A stretch of 64,000 bases of DNA from positions 460,287,576-460,351,575 of the forward strand of contig CM077116.1 of assembly GCA_039619475.1 (NCBI GenBank). The letters are read 5' to 3'. Both the position numbers and the translations under genes were made by a program. Position 1 is the stretch's first letter; each line of letters begins with the position of its first letter. A model generated the notes under the pieces. That model ran no database searches, had not been told where the DNA came from, and saw only the letters and a list, made by a program, of their open reading frames with translations. The DNA comes from Icerya purchasi (lineage: Eukaryota > Arthropoda > Insecta > Hemiptera > Monophlebidae). Positions 22,620-36,419 of this stretch are shown here, piece after piece.

Positions 22620-24600
22620 ATGTAAAGTTGCCCAAAAGTTCAAAAAACCGCAAAAAATGACATGTCCCCCCCCCCAGTAGCGCCTCGAGTATTGTAGTTA
22701 AAAATTTTGAATGAGGCTAAAAATACGCACATACCCGTATATTTCTCTAGTTTGAAACATCCGGATTTCTAACTTTAAAACTGGACTCTCGGGGCGACGA
22801 AAGCTCGAAATTTTGTAAAAAAATATTTTTTTTTACAGGCATGCGATATATCGATGGAAAGATCGCTATTTGTCGGGAACGAAACCGAATTTCATTTCCT
22901 TCACGAAACTTTCAAAGTTGCCGTAAAGTTCAAAAAAGCGCGAAAAATGACGTGCACCCCCCCCCTAGCGCCGCGAATATTACCGATAAAAATTTTGAAT
23001 ACGGTTAAAAATATGCGCTTCCACGTATATTTCTCTAGTTTGGAACATTCGAGTTTCCAGCTTTAAAATTAGACCCTCGGGGCACCGAAAGCTCGAGATT
23101 TTGGAAAAAAATATTTTTTTTCTTGGGCTTGTGATATATCATTAGAAAGATCTCTATTAGTCGGGAACGAAACCGAATTTCATTTTCTTAACCAAACTTT
23201 CAAAGTTGCTGTAAAGCTCAAAAAAGCTCGAAAAATTGCATGTCCTCTAGCGCTGCGAGTATTATAGCTAAAAATTTTAAACATGATTAAAAATATATAC
23301 TTCTACGTATATTTCTCTGATTTAAGACAATCGGACCCCAACTTTAGAATGAGACCTGTGGGGCACCGAAAATTCAAAATTTTGAAAAAAAAAATTTTTT
23401 TTCTTAGATTTGTGATATATCACTACAAATATCGCTGTTTGTTGAGAACGAAAACGTATTTCATTTTCTTAACGAAACTTTGAAAGTTGCCGAAAAGTTC
23501 AAAATAGCGCGAAAAATGACTTTTTAGCCCCATGGCGAAGCAAATATTACAGCTAAATATTTTGAAGACGGTTAAAAATATGCGCTTCTACGTATATTTC
23601 TCTAATTCGACACATCCAGGTTTCCAGTTTTAAAATTAGACCCTTGGGGCGCCGAAAGCTCAAAATTTTGAAATAAAATATTTTTTTCTTCGGGTTGTGA
23701 TATATTATTAGAAAGATCGCTATTCGTCGGGAACGAAACCGTATTTCATTTTTTTAACGAAATTTTCAAAGTTCCGAAAAGTTCAAAAAAACAAAAATAA
23801 TTCTGTGTCTCTCCACTAGCTCCACGAATATTACAGCCGAAAATTTTGAACGCGGCTAAAAACGTGCTGATCCCCTTATGTTTCTCTAGTTTATAACATT
23901 TGGATTTTCAGTTTTAAAATTGGACCCTTAAGGCGCCGAAAGTTCGAAATTTTGAAGAAAAATTTTTATTTTTCTGACGCATGTTATATACCGTTTGAAG
24001 GATCGCTATCTGTCGGGAAAGAAACCGTATTTCATTTTCTTAATTGAACTTTCAAAGTTTGCTGAAAAGTTCAAAAAAGCGCGAGAATTGATTTGTGACG
24101 CGAGTATTATAGCTAAAAATTTTGAGGAAAGTAGTAAATATGGGCATCCATGTATATTTCTCTGGTTTGGAACATCTAAGTTTCCAATTTTAAAATTAGT
24201 GGCTTGGGGCTCTGAAAGCTCGAAATTTTGTAAAAAAAAAATTTTTTTCAAGTGTATTATTATTGGAAAGAGCGCTATTTTTTGGGAACGGACCCGTATT
24301 TCGTTTTCTTAACGAAACTGTTTGAAATTTACTAAAAGTTCATAAAATTCTGAAAAATGACGTGTAGCCCCGCTTGTAATTTATGTATTTTAGTTCAAGA
24401 TTTTGAACAAGGTTAAAAAAATGTGCGTCCCTGTTTATTTATTTACTTTGGAACATCTAGGTTTCCATCTTAAAATTCAGAACCTTAAGCGCCGAAAGCT
24501 CGAAAGTTTCAAAAATAATATTTTTTTTCCGGTCATGATCGATGGAAAGATCGTTATTTGTCAAGAACGAAACCATAAGTTATTTCCTTAACGAAACTTT
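22620..24600 (+). repeat. Tandem array, about seven diverged units of ~283 bp
   Basis: Anchoring on the motif atttctctagtt gives units at 22741, 23029, 23311, 23596, 23880, 24156 and about 24439, spacings 276-288 bp. Each unit repeats a fixed order: a phrase like gtatatttctctagtttgga, a CGGGGCGCCGAAAGCTC-like block, a T-rich run, gatcgctatttgtcggga, a ttcatttt..aacgaaact block, and cgcgaaaaatgac. The units are well diverged. A partial unit in inverted orientation follows at about 24602-24700. Confidence 0.9.
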
Positions 24601-24719
24601 CAAACCTTGATGTTCCAAACTTGAGAAATATATGTCGAAGCGCATATGTTTAACTGTGTTCAAAATTTTTAGCTGTAATACTCGCGGCGCTAGAGGGGCT
24701 AGGAACTGTTTGAATTTTT

Positions 24720-26040
24720 TGGCAACTTTAAAAGTTTCTAAATACGATTCGAAATTATGTTTAGAGACTCCCGTGGAACTGGCGTACGAATTTCGACTGT
24801 TACTGGTTGAATGTCGGATGGTAACATTATCTGTTGAAAGTTAATATCCGCACGAACAGATAATATTATTCCCCCACGCGCACAACTAGCAAGCACCGGA
24901 TTTGATTCGAGAACTTTATAGTTTTTTAGTTTTAAATGTTGGTTTTGTTTTAAGTGGGTTTCTTGAATGCACGAAATAAACAGGTTTGTTAATCGGTGTT
25001 ATTTTTCTTTTGGCTTTATCGGAATACGAGATTGCAGCGGTTTTTAGAATTTGGTTCGGATTGTTATAATTTGCGTTAGTAGTGTCAGTACGAGAGATAA
25101 GAAACGGAACAGGATCGCAGGTTTTGGTTTGGTTATTTTCATTACGGCGTGTGTTAGTGTTGTTGTAAACTGTAATGAAAGGAACGGACTCACCGCATCA
25201 TTGTTTAGGTGGTACGTCCGCCTGATGAAAAACAGATGCGAATAGTATTTCGATTTGTTAAACAATTTAACGCCCTATGCTAGTAAAAAAATAAAAAATA
25301 ATAATTTAATAATGGTCTAACGTACTGAGAGAGTCGAAAGAAAATACCGAATTGTTAAAAAATCATCACAGTAGAACGACAGTCTTTTTCACATCGCGAA
25401 ACTATATCGACCTTTTTTGGTAAAGTAACCAGTTCGTCTTGCAACCGAAAGAAGTTTAATAACAAAGTAACCAAATTGCCTCGAAATTCGGTTTTCCAAT
25501 TAGTGACGTTTACAAAATTCGTAAACTATAATTTCGATTACCGTGTCTCTCCCTCCCATGCGCCGAGAATCCAGGATGCAATCACCAACGTACACCAACC
25601 TGCCAGCAGGGAACACCAACATTCTAGCAGCCGCAGCAGAGTGATACGTAGCATCAATATTATTTCTAATTAATATTTTTTGCGTGTTTTCGTTTATATA
25701 TTTATTAAATATCTTTGACGGCCGGCTATTCAAGAAAGATAGGTGTAGGAATTAACAAAATTACACATTTTAAAAAATCATAAAACCTTAATATTAGTAT
25801 TATTAAATCTAAACCAATAATTTAAAAAAATAAATAAAAAAAGGATTTAATTAATTTTTCTTCATAACCGTTACATTTCACTTCAAATTAATCTAAGTCT
25901 TCGATTCAAATTAGTATTTTGCTTTACTGTTTTAAATTATTATTAGAAAATATCTTTGAAATTTATTAAGATATTAAATTAAAATAGTAAAATAAAAATA
26001 GAAATTTATTCAAGCAAATTTTCTTACATACTAAATAATT
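24720..26040. other. Non-coding sequence between array and repeat end
   Basis: No gene was identified. The small overlapping frames at 25044-25265 and 25476-25733 have no recognisable motif. This could be DNA inserted into the composite repeat. Confidence 0.3.
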
Positions 26041-26115
26041 ATAGTTATTGTTAACTTTCATACGGAATCCTCAGCGCATGAAACCTCATGCTTGACTGAA
26101 CTTGTTTTTTATGAA

Positions 26116-28408
26116 ACAAGACATTTCTCAAATCTATTGCCCACCGTAGAAGACTGGATCCGCCCCAGCATAGTTCTGTATACTAAAAGTAGCTAATGTC
26201 AATGAGCGGCGATCGAAAAAACGGTAAAGTACTCGACCGACGAAAGTTATCAGAATTACAAACTAGAACAGGAGGACAGAGCGCGTGTCTGCGTGTACAT
26301 TGTTGTTTGGCTTTGGTACAATCATAAAATGCTGTAATTCGACGTTCAGTGAATGATCGGACTGAAGAATGAAAGTATCCTCTCGCTTCGAACTATTTTC
26401 GCTTTTCGATTATATAACGTGAAAAAAAGTTGCAGTTTTAAGGGAAAAAAGTTTAACGAGGGGTGTAATACAGTGTCGTCTAGTGCTATGCTGAAAAATA
26501 ATGAAATCGATACTGTAAGGTGTAGGTGTATGTATGTGTGTGTGCAGTAGCCCATTACAACAATTTAGAAGTGGTAGGGTATTTCCAAACGAGACCGTTC
26601 GCTAAAAGGGTATTTTGTCGAATTTCTTCGATAACGTTATCAATCCTGTTCTCGACCGACCGTGACAAATTGAATAACACAGTAACAACCGGTGTAGGGG
26701 CGATTCGATTTCTTCGAATCGAATTGAATTTAAGTTTTAATACCTTCCTCATGATAGACAATCAACTGGACCTACGACGCAATATATAGCGAATTTCGCT
26801 ACTAGATTAACACAACGACAGCCGAATAGTTTGAAGATATTTAAATATAGCGTGTTAATGACTAAAAAAGTACTTTTTCACTAAAAAAATAAATTTACTT
26901 TTCTGAAATATTTACTTTCCTTATTTTATTAATTCTTTTTTAAGTTCCAAATTAACCAGATTCCAATTGCAGATACAATAATTTATTAAATTTAAGCCTA
27001 CACAAATACTTTTTTTCTTTTATGATAATAATCAAATTTTCATCAAATTTAAACGCAATAAGACAATAAAAAAAAAATTGAATCTATAATAGCACACCCC
27101 CCTTCCGAAAAAAAAAATATATATAATGCCAGATGAATAACCGCTACTTGAAAGCGTATCACTTAAATTTATCAGCTTTCGACCATAAAGCAAATACACG
27201 AATTTGACTAGAAAAAAATGAATTTTAAATTTAATTAATAAAATCAGAGAAAAATGTTATATTCTTTGTCATATCGATAATTTGAACAAAAAAAAAAAAA
27301 AAAAAAAGTTGTTAAGTAACGTACACGGCGTAAAAATTAACGGCTGTGATAAAAACGACGATAACAACTAATATGATTGCGAAAAAGGACTCACTAAAGC
27401 GAACGTTGAAAAACGATGACAAACATAACTGGACAAAATTACTTGGAATGAAATCGGCAGCCAGTTTTCTGGGAAATTACAAAATTAAACTAAATTTCCC
27501 GTATGCGAACACATTAGCATACTTAAAATATCTACACTTAGTGGTTCGTAAACTATACACAGTTAAACAGTAAAGATAAATGCCACATAAATTTTGTTCT
27601 CAAATTTCACATCAAAATAATTGTAAGTTGAATTTACCGATTACTGATTGTGCACATGGTAACTTTTATTCGAAACAAAGTGCGTACGCGATATTCGGTA
27701 AAATGATGTTTTCCATACTATGCCAGCTAAATATGTCTGTATATTCAGGTGTACGACTTGATAACGCATCGCAAAATAAATGACATGTACATATTGATTA
27801 CAACGTAATTCTTAGGTCGGGCCCCTTTAGAAAAAATGTCCCAATTTTATGTAACGCTTGTTATATTTTAACGCTTCAAACTTTTCTACATTTGTCAATT
27901 TCAAACCAAAAGGCATATCATGTAAATGTGGCAAATTATTCGCTATTGCACAGTTCGTCGTTCCATTTTCGTTTCCGCAATTCACGTTTGCGTTTGGTGG
28001 GGGTTTCCGTTTTTGGAAACATAGTGAAAATACTTCTTATTACTGTGCAAGTTGATGAATAAGAAGTCCCAACACAAAGAGAAGCATGGAAAGAATATAT
28101 TGCTAATTTAATAACACCATGGAAACGAAAAAAAGTTATTATTTATGTGTTGTAGTATGTTAAGTTGTTTCGGTAGTTTAATAAAACTTATGGTATAAAT
28201 TATTGGTTGTATTTTTTTTTTTTATTATATAAAATTGGAACATTTTTTCGTTATAAAATCTAATGAGGGCCGGCCTAAGATTTTCTATGTAAATTTTGAT
28301 AATTTTATACAAAGTATAGAAGAGAAAGACACAGAAATGTAAGCAAGAGAGGTCAAGGGACACAACCCCTTGCGAGGCCAAAATGGCCGAATTATATATG
28401 TATATACA

Positions 28409-28448
<40 letters not shown>

Positions 28449-30280
28449 TTTTTTATACTCGAAATATTTAAATTCAAATCTTAAAGATTGCTGACGTGGA
28501 ATGTGCTTAATGTTTGTTTTAATTATTATGTTAGTAACATTCTCAAAGGAAAGGAAAACTAAATAGAAGAAATAAATCTTTAGTAGAAATACAGAGTTCA
28601 CTATATAAACAAATAGAAAAAGTAAAACAATTAAACAGGTATTAATGCTGAGGTGAACTGGCCGGTAAGGGCTAGCGGGTAAGTAGATAGGACGTTTACA
28701 GAATATACAAAGAATGGGCCAAAATAACTGCAACTACTCTCCCCGTTCGGAGTATGGACGTTATCTAGCTGCCAAAAAACCAGTGAAACATATGAAGTTC
28801 ATTCTTTTTCTGACCGCATAACAAGCGCAGAATGAGAGCATTATAGCAATACTAACTGAGATACAGCTGTGGTAAGAAATGTTATAAAGTGCTTCCCGCG
28901 ATTTCATTGCTAAAATACTTGTTAGGGTCACCTGAGCTTCATTTCTGAAAATCACAATATATAAAATCAATAATTGACACATAGATGTCTCCTTTTTATT
29001 TTACGCACATCTTAAATGAGATCTGCGAATAAACAGTATACGAGTATAGCGGGGTGTATTCAGCAGGAATTGCTGGAATTGGAGAGGATTTAATAGCACC
29101 AAGACATAACCGAAGGCAAGAATTTTAGATCACATCAATTTTAGAGAGACGAGACTTGGAGGCATAACCGTACTTTCTTTTCGAAACGAATTGTATTATC
29201 TACTCCTCGAATACTGATTAGGTTATTACATCAGTGAGGAGCCGGTTAAGCAAATTTTTGTTTTTCTTGTCGTAGACCACACGTTATTAAGAGACTATTT
29301 CTGTTTGTAGAAAAGTCAAAAGTTCAAATAGCACATAAAAATACTCTATTCCTCAAACAGAAATTAATATCCTGCACCATTATCAACACTACGACAAATT
29401 CAGGTGGAAGTTTCGGATAATTGCGAAAAAGATTTGGATATACCTTTATTAAATGCGATAACAATCATTGATTGTACGCCACATTAACCAATTACGAAGT
29501 GTTTCAAAATTACAGAACTTGTGCCCAGTCAGTCGAACTTTCACAGCTTCTTATAAGGCTAAAAAAAATTAAACTGCTATAATCAGGTTTGTATCCAAAA
29601 CTGTATCTCAATAAAAGACCGCCGCTTTAACCGGCATTGTGCCTATAAAACTATAAATCGTTTTTTTCTTTTTTCTTAACATACCGTGTTTATTTATACA
29701 CATTTTTTTAGGGAAGTTGTTAGATTGCATATCACATTTCCCTATACAACAGCCATGTCCTAGGTGAAATTATAAAGGAGAGTGTAGTAACACTAATTTC
29801 GCATAAATCTATGTGCTCGCTATTACATTGCGCTAAGCAGGTCTTTTGAATAGGGGAAGAAGATGCAAATTTTTTCTGTAATTTATTACTGCCTTTAATG
29901 GAAATACATACTTCGGTGTTTATTACTCTCTGAACCGCGCAATGTTAAAGACACGGCAACAAGAAAAATGGCAAAGATTTAAGTGTATCTTCTGTAACTT
30001 ACAAAGAAACTGAATCGTGAAAAAAAATGTACGTTTGCACACTACGAACTTTTCATTCTGCGATTTTCCTGAACTTTCTTGTACTTTTTTTATTTTAAAA
30101 TTAAAATTTTTTGTATTTGTTGTTTCACGCAATTCATTCAAAAGTAACATTATACAATAAAATGTAGAAGGAAAATATCAATAGAAACTGTAGAAAAATT
30201 TTTAAAAAAAAAAAAACAAAAAAAAATATATTATAAAAATTTAATAAAAACACACTAAAAACTAAAAACACAATTATTAC
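26116..30280. other. Non-coding sequence, nothing firmly identified
   Basis: AT-rich, with A runs (27289, 30200), a (TA)n run at 28411-28444 and many short spurious frames. No homology to known genes or elements was seen. Confidence 0.35.
28411..28444. repeat. (TA)n microsatellite
   Basis: This is an uninterrupted alternating TA tract. It creates spurious Tyr/Ile-rich frames on both strands. Confidence 0.9.
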
Positions 30281-30289
30281 CTACACAGA

Positions 30290-30975
30290 TGAAAAATATA
30301 TTTCACAACAATATAATTTAGTGTGATGTTATCGTAATTCTTATACAACATTAATATTTATTCATGGTGGCCATTCAAATGTAATTTTTAAATTCCCGAT
30401 TTATTCCCAGCTTTCCTGGTCCGATTCCTCCCAGTTTTCACGGTGGTCCAAATCCCCCCGCCGATTTTCTGATTACTAGAATTGTATGAAAAGAAGGATG
30501 GATTTTTTTTGTTAATATTGATAATATTTGACTGCTGTAGTATATTTTATATGAATAAAATAGAACTTAGTAATTTCTTTTTAATAAAGTACACTAAAAA
30601 GGCATTCATTTTTCATTTCAAATGATTTTTTCTTATTGAAAATATCGTTTTTGGCTGTTTTTATCTTTTTTTCCCGATTTTACAACAAAATTTCTGGCAT
30701 ATTCCCGGTTGGTACAGTAGACACTAAACTAAAATTACAATATCTAAAAACAATTTATTGAATATTTAATGCAGTTTTTAATTATTATTGTAATATGTAA
30801 TATGAATCCTATTCTAATTAAAGTATTAATGTTATATAAGAATTGCAATAATACCACTTTAAGGTAAATCACTGTGAAATATATTTTTTATAAAATAAAA
30901 TGCTTATATGTTGTATAAGAATTACGATAATAACACATTAAGTTATATCACTCTAAAATATATTTTTTATTTTTT
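30290..30975. repeat. Short AT-rich direct and inverted repeats around copy B
   Basis: The phrase ttatataagaatt(a/g)c(a/g)ataataacac...atcactctaaaatatattttttat occurs twice in tandem at about 30829-30895 and 30908-30975, and once inverted at about 30293-30355. They bracket the dispersed repeat at 30362-30715. Confidence 0.55.
30362..30715 (-). repeat. Dispersed repeat, copy B of an inverted pair
   Basis: This is the reverse-complement partner of 16262-16612, aligned over about 350 bp with small indels. It is non-coding. Confidence 0.8.
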
Positions 30976-31319
30976 TTGTGCATTTTTATTAAATTTTTAC
31001 AATAAATCTTGAAATCGGTATTTTTTTTTAAAAAAAAAAAACATTTTATTTTACAATTTTTAGCATTATACTTATAATTTTTTTTCCTGCTAAAAATCAA
31101 CTTTTGTGTCACATTATTCTCCGTATTTTATGTTTAAAAAAAAAAGAAAAAAGAAAAAAGAAAAAAGAAAAAAAATCTTTATTTTAAAATGCATTTCCAC
31201 GGTAAAAACATCAAAATACACACAATCGCTTTCTTTATTCAAAGCTACATTTCCATGGTAATTTGAAAAATTGATAGTATTTACTAATAAGAAATTATCT
31301 AAACAGACCATATTTTTTC

Positions 31320-31530
31320 ACCTTTTTTGACGAATACTCAATTTATGTTCACTGATTTTCATAATTACTCACATGATACCTAAGTTGAATGGTACTCTTT
31401 CTAATGAACAAAGAATCAATAAAATCGGTACATATGAATATATAAGTTACGCGCGAACAATTTAAAAAAAAAACAAAAAGAACACATACGAACGTATTAT
31501 AACCTCCTTCTTTTTGGAAGTCGGTAAAAA
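31320..31530 (+). repeat. Possible 3' tail of a common insect dispersed repeat
   Basis: The order tactctttctaatgaac, aagaatcaataaaatcggta, acacatacgaacgtattat, aacctccttctttttggaag, tcggtaaaaa resembles a repeat tail I know from many insect genomes. The match is from memory of its general form, so class and borders are uncertain. Confidence 0.4.
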
Positions 31531-33647
31531 GATAGTGAAAATAGGAAAATTTTCATTAAATGTTCCGATACCGTTCACTGTTGCAATTCGCGGGTATCGC
31601 TGAAAGGCCACATCTGGCGCGTTTCGTTTACGACGCGTTAAACCAAACTTTTCTCATCTACACACCTGCGTCTATTAAACTTTTAGCGGCAGTTTAAACG
31701 TAATTACGGCCAAGAGATGTAACTGTTATTCTAAATAAAAAGATATAAAAAAAGAAAATTAATAAACAAAAGAGGAGAAAATACCTACTGATCGGAGCGA
31801 ATCAATATTGGACAAATTTTTAGTAGAAAATAATGGCGTTGGACCAGGTTTTACAGGAAGAAAGATTTTAAATGACCGCGCATTCTCTCCAGCGCATATT
31901 TAAAAAACACTGCAAAAAAAGTTCTGCCTTATTCTACGAGAATTAAGAGTTCAAAAAATTCTAGAAAATAATTTTCACACGATTGGTAAACGTGATAAAT
32001 TCAATAGGTCACAATAGAATTCGTATTCCTCCGCTTCAACACTTCACCGTTTTGGAAAGTTTTTTCTTACTCCCATATATTACCATTTTATTCGGATGAA
32101 AAATTAAAAACGTAATCATTAATACATAAAGTGTTTTCTTTTATAATATTAGATCGAGTTTATGTTTTAATAAAATCATATAATTCTCTCCGATGTGAGT
32201 TCCCAAAACTAACTGATCAATGCGCACTGAGGTAAAGTATGCTAATTTATAAGAAAAAAATTTCTCTCTGAAAGCTATACAATTAACAACCACACACTCA
32301 ATAATCGAATCTTCATTCAAACTGTAGTTGCATAATTCCAAACTAGCCACATCGAATCCTATCGGATAGGTTACGTTTTGTTCTCAACCATTATCGTAAC
32401 GCAACAGAATACACGCTTCGTATTGCTTCGAATTCCACGGGCAGCTACAGAAAGAGGCCGCCAGTGGGGCCATTACCTCTTCTGAGAATTGAACTATAAC
32501 AGTTTACTATCAAATGAATATCGGCCGTTTAATTGTTAATATACGGCGTAAATAACATAAAAAATCCGTGTTTATTTCGACAGAACGCGGTGGGGGGCCT
32601 AATCTGTCAACAAAATAACCCTATTTTTTGGGGAAGTAGAATTTAGAACTATTAAAGTTGCAGCGACAATTTAAATAGAATTTTATTTATTCTCGTTTAC
32701 ATACATCGTTATTCGAATTACATATGAAGAACAGAATAAAATGCCTCACTAAGGTCAGTTCACGAGTAATCGGACTGATCAAATTTACAGCCGCACTAGG
32801 TAAGTTATTCACCCGAGTTCCGTCTCATATAATTCCGATAATGATTCGAAAATTATTATCGAAGACAGCAACGTATTTATTAACACAGTACTGATGCTGA
32901 GGTAGGTATTAAACGGCGGGTGGTGATTCTAGAACACTTAGAATTAGAAACTCTGAAAATCGAAAATACCAAGATCAAAGCCGATACAGCATTTGATTGC
33001 ACTATCAGTTTCTAGGAGCAAATAATGGGACAAACTTAATTTACCGAACAAATCGTGGACACTTGTAGGCAACAGAGTAAGATCGAGAAAACGCGGCAAA
33101 GCGAACGCAAATAAATGAGAATGTTCAGCAGCCATATACCGTAGAGAAATACCGTCTATGTTGCGAATGTAGAGCATACCTACTAAGATAATTAAGTGGA
33201 AGCAATGGCTCTGTTCGACAATGGTCGGTTACTGCGTTCCACTATAACCAGTTCAGTTGCATGGTAATCTCATCTGGTAGTCAGAATATCGGGCTGCAAA
33301 CAAAATTTGAGACTGTACGTCTAAAGATGTGCGCGCATTACACTAAGAATTACAAGTATACAACACTTGTGTATAAAAGGTCGCCCCGATTACTCACGAC
33401 TGGTAGTACATCGATGTACAAAAATGCATTAATTTAATATTACCAGAGGAAAATATGTCCGCTAAAACCGCAATTCCAAGCAGCTGGACTACAAAAATCT
33501 GTCGAAAAGAACGAGTCCGTGTTATTCAATGTTATTAATGCGCATACATCCTTTAACTGTTTGGGCGGTGATTAAACGTCTAGATTTCGAAATTTTAGCC
33601 ATTGCCAATGGTCATCGATAAACGTGAACTCGAATTGACCAATTTCT

Positions 33648-33701
<54 letters not shown>

Positions 33702-36415
33702 GTATATCCACGTAGAGTAACGAAACTGATTGCATTTTCTAGACTGAAAGCAGATTAACGTCGGAGACACGCTTGCAGAATTATTTAAATGCAATTTCAA
33801 ATTCAAATATAGGCAAGCAAGTCAAATCATCGTTTCAGGAGTTAACCTTGATTAGTAAGGCAGTTTTCTGACTTTATACGGCGAAAACGAGACCCGCTGA
33901 AGTGCACACTAAGTTAAAGTAAAATAGCAGGAATTTAATTTGTGAAAACGCAAAATTTTGAAATTAAAAATTTTAATATTATAGTTAAACAGCGCGGTAA
34001 AATTCAAATCAACAAATCCGAATAAAAAAAGTTAATGGTCAAAAATTATAATCCTTCTTTTTCGTTTTTTATAGCGAAAAATTGGGATAATTTTTAATGC
34101 ACAGTATACGCTACATATATTGCATTTTTATATTGTTCCGGACAAATACACAGACTGTGTCAATGATTACATTAGTTTACGTATACATTTTTCCTAAGGC
34201 ATACGTTTAATTAGTAAAAGAGTAATAAGACAACAAAACACGTATTATACTACTAAATCAAAAACTATATTCTACAAAATAAAATGGACAAAAAACGTGA
34301 AAATAAAATTAAATGAATGGATTAAACAAGAAGAAACTTTAAGTAAACAGTTACAATGATGTCTGTAAGAATTTTTGGGAAAAATAAACGGAACCTTTAA
34401 AATACCATTTGAATCAATTAAAACTACTGCCAGTTTCTTCTTCATAGTCATACCGCTTAATTTCATGCATCGTAATAGTCGTCATTTACTACGCGTAGCA
34501 GTATTCATAGAAATTCGATATACGACCCCCGGAGAAGATGTACGAAATTATTACATTGCAGACTGATTACGATTACTTATTGTAGTGAAAAAAATATATT
34601 CCAAAATCAAAGTCAATATTAAAGAACGCTTATAATTCCACTTTTATCATTAACAATATATCCTGAAAAATCGACAACCTCTACAATTACACCACTATTT
34701 ACATAAAAAATAACAATAATTTATATTAAAATATTTTTAAATAAATGCAATGGAATAAACATATTCTTTTAACCCGGCATAGATAATCTGAATAATGTCG
34801 CGATCTATCTATGACAGATTCCCACTTTTTTATTCTTTTTTAATAAATAATTTACGCCAAGATGAAATTTTTTAATGAATTATACAGAACTCGAGTAAAT
34901 GAAATTAAATCTATAGAGACTAATTACATACTACAGCTGTTATACGCTACTACTCTAACGAAATAATTGTTACAACACCAACATGGTAAATGTACATATT
35001 TGTATTAAGGCAAAGACCACCCTACTTGGCAAAACATGTGATTCATTCATTCACCTACCACCTCCTTCTTTTTGCGCACGTTGTAACGTTTTAAAAATCG
35101 TCCGTTTAAGTTGTCGCGACCGTCAGTTTACACATTTTATTATATACTGAGACTGAAAATATTTTAACATTTCGAAAGCTCTTAAATTTTCAATTAGAAA
35201 GAACTGCTCTCAAATTCAACTAAATGTAAATGAATGACTTTCGTAGTCGAAAAACAGCATATTCTACATTAGATATCAGTAACTTGTTTCTTGATAATAG
35301 TTTTAATTATCGCAGTTTCAAAGTTCAACTGCAATATCGCAATTTCGCCTAAATTTAATTACAAAACTATGTTATTTCTGTTAAATACACTTTTAACAAT
35401 AACGCCAACTATTTCAAGCTAATCCTGTTCTGACCAATTAAAAATGCTTTTGTTTCCGACGCAACAACAAAACTCAGTTCACCACTTAACGTCCCTTCGG
35501 CCCAGTCTTTTAAACAGGGGTTTCATGAACGACCTAGCAAGCAACTGGTTTCAGACTGGGTCAATTTTCCATCGCTTAATTCGATCAGGTATACCTACCT
35601 CGCCTATCATTTTGTTAATTAACACTTTGATGACCTTCGCCTTACCTTAGAATAAAATAGAATAGACCCTATTCTTAATCCACAGAAAAACCTTTAGCAA
35701 CAAAATGGTGGCCAGGTTATCGTCTATGACTTCACTATTCTCTTTAAGGGAATGGTCCTACTAAAATTAGTTCGGCAGAATCGCAGGAGTGAAACGCCTT
35801 GTTGTTAGTACTGAATATACGGACTTCCTTATTCACGGAAGAAACTGCTTACCTTAGGGGGTTGACACCCGATCGATTTCTTACTCAGTCACATAAGCCT
35901 CTTCGCCAATCGCGTCCTCGCATCTTGCACTTTAGACAGCACCGACTTTTGGCCTCCTTAAATCTTCATTAGACCTATCTGCAAACATCAAACTGATTTA
36001 TTTATTTTACAGCTTCATCCGCTAAAATGTAAGAAATAAATTTTTTTAACTACACCGAGCCTCACGAACAGGTTTTCTCTGCCCCCCTCAATGTTACCAC
36101 GATCTGAAGTTTTATCACCAATGACTAAATATACATCACCACCTTAAGGATATTTGATAACTAGAAAATCAGCACCCCATCACAGCTTAGCGTCAGCAAA
36201 AGACAGTGACATTAGTTTACATTAACCAGTCAGACAATACAATAACCACAACCGACTGTGTGAGCTAATCTGCGATAACTGCTTAAGCGTCTCCACCTAA
36301 AAAAGTGCACACTGATCACAAAATAATGAAACAATAAAGACGCGGGATTTTTAAATGTAAATAAAACAAATTATGTACGAGATATGCATTCAATTTTTTT
36401 TTTTCATTTGAAAGA
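31530..36415. other. Non-coding sequence, nothing firmly identified
   Basis: It contains a (CA)n tract at 33655-33696. The block at 35430-36320 is somewhat richer in G+C and has a repeat-like feel, but no motif, TIR or coding frame could be named. The minus frame at 32944-33177 matches nothing I recognise. Confidence 0.35.
33655..33696. repeat. (CA)n microsatellite
   Basis: This is an uninterrupted CA dinucleotide tract of about 21 units followed by a short TA/TG run. Confidence 0.92.
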
Positions 36416-36419
36416 GTAT

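Larger units (their letters stand above)
22274..26115 (+). repeat. Unclassified composite repeat, copy 1: head module, tandem 283-bp units, 3' hairpin end
   Basis: The head (about 22274-22620) and the last part (about 26045-26115) both align, in the same order, with the reverse complement of 36890-37685, which suggests one element. Copy 1 starts near tgtacggaatcc and ends near catacggaatcctcagcgca, followed by a small hairpin (gcatga-aacc-tcatgc). Between them are tandem units and about 1.3 kb of other sequence, possibly inserted. No coding frame runs through it. Confidence 0.6.

Noticed and set aside
28178..28733. Minus-strand frames of 99 and 107 codons
   Set aside because: They run through a (TA)n tract and encode Tyr/Ile repeats and low-complexity residues; there is no homology.
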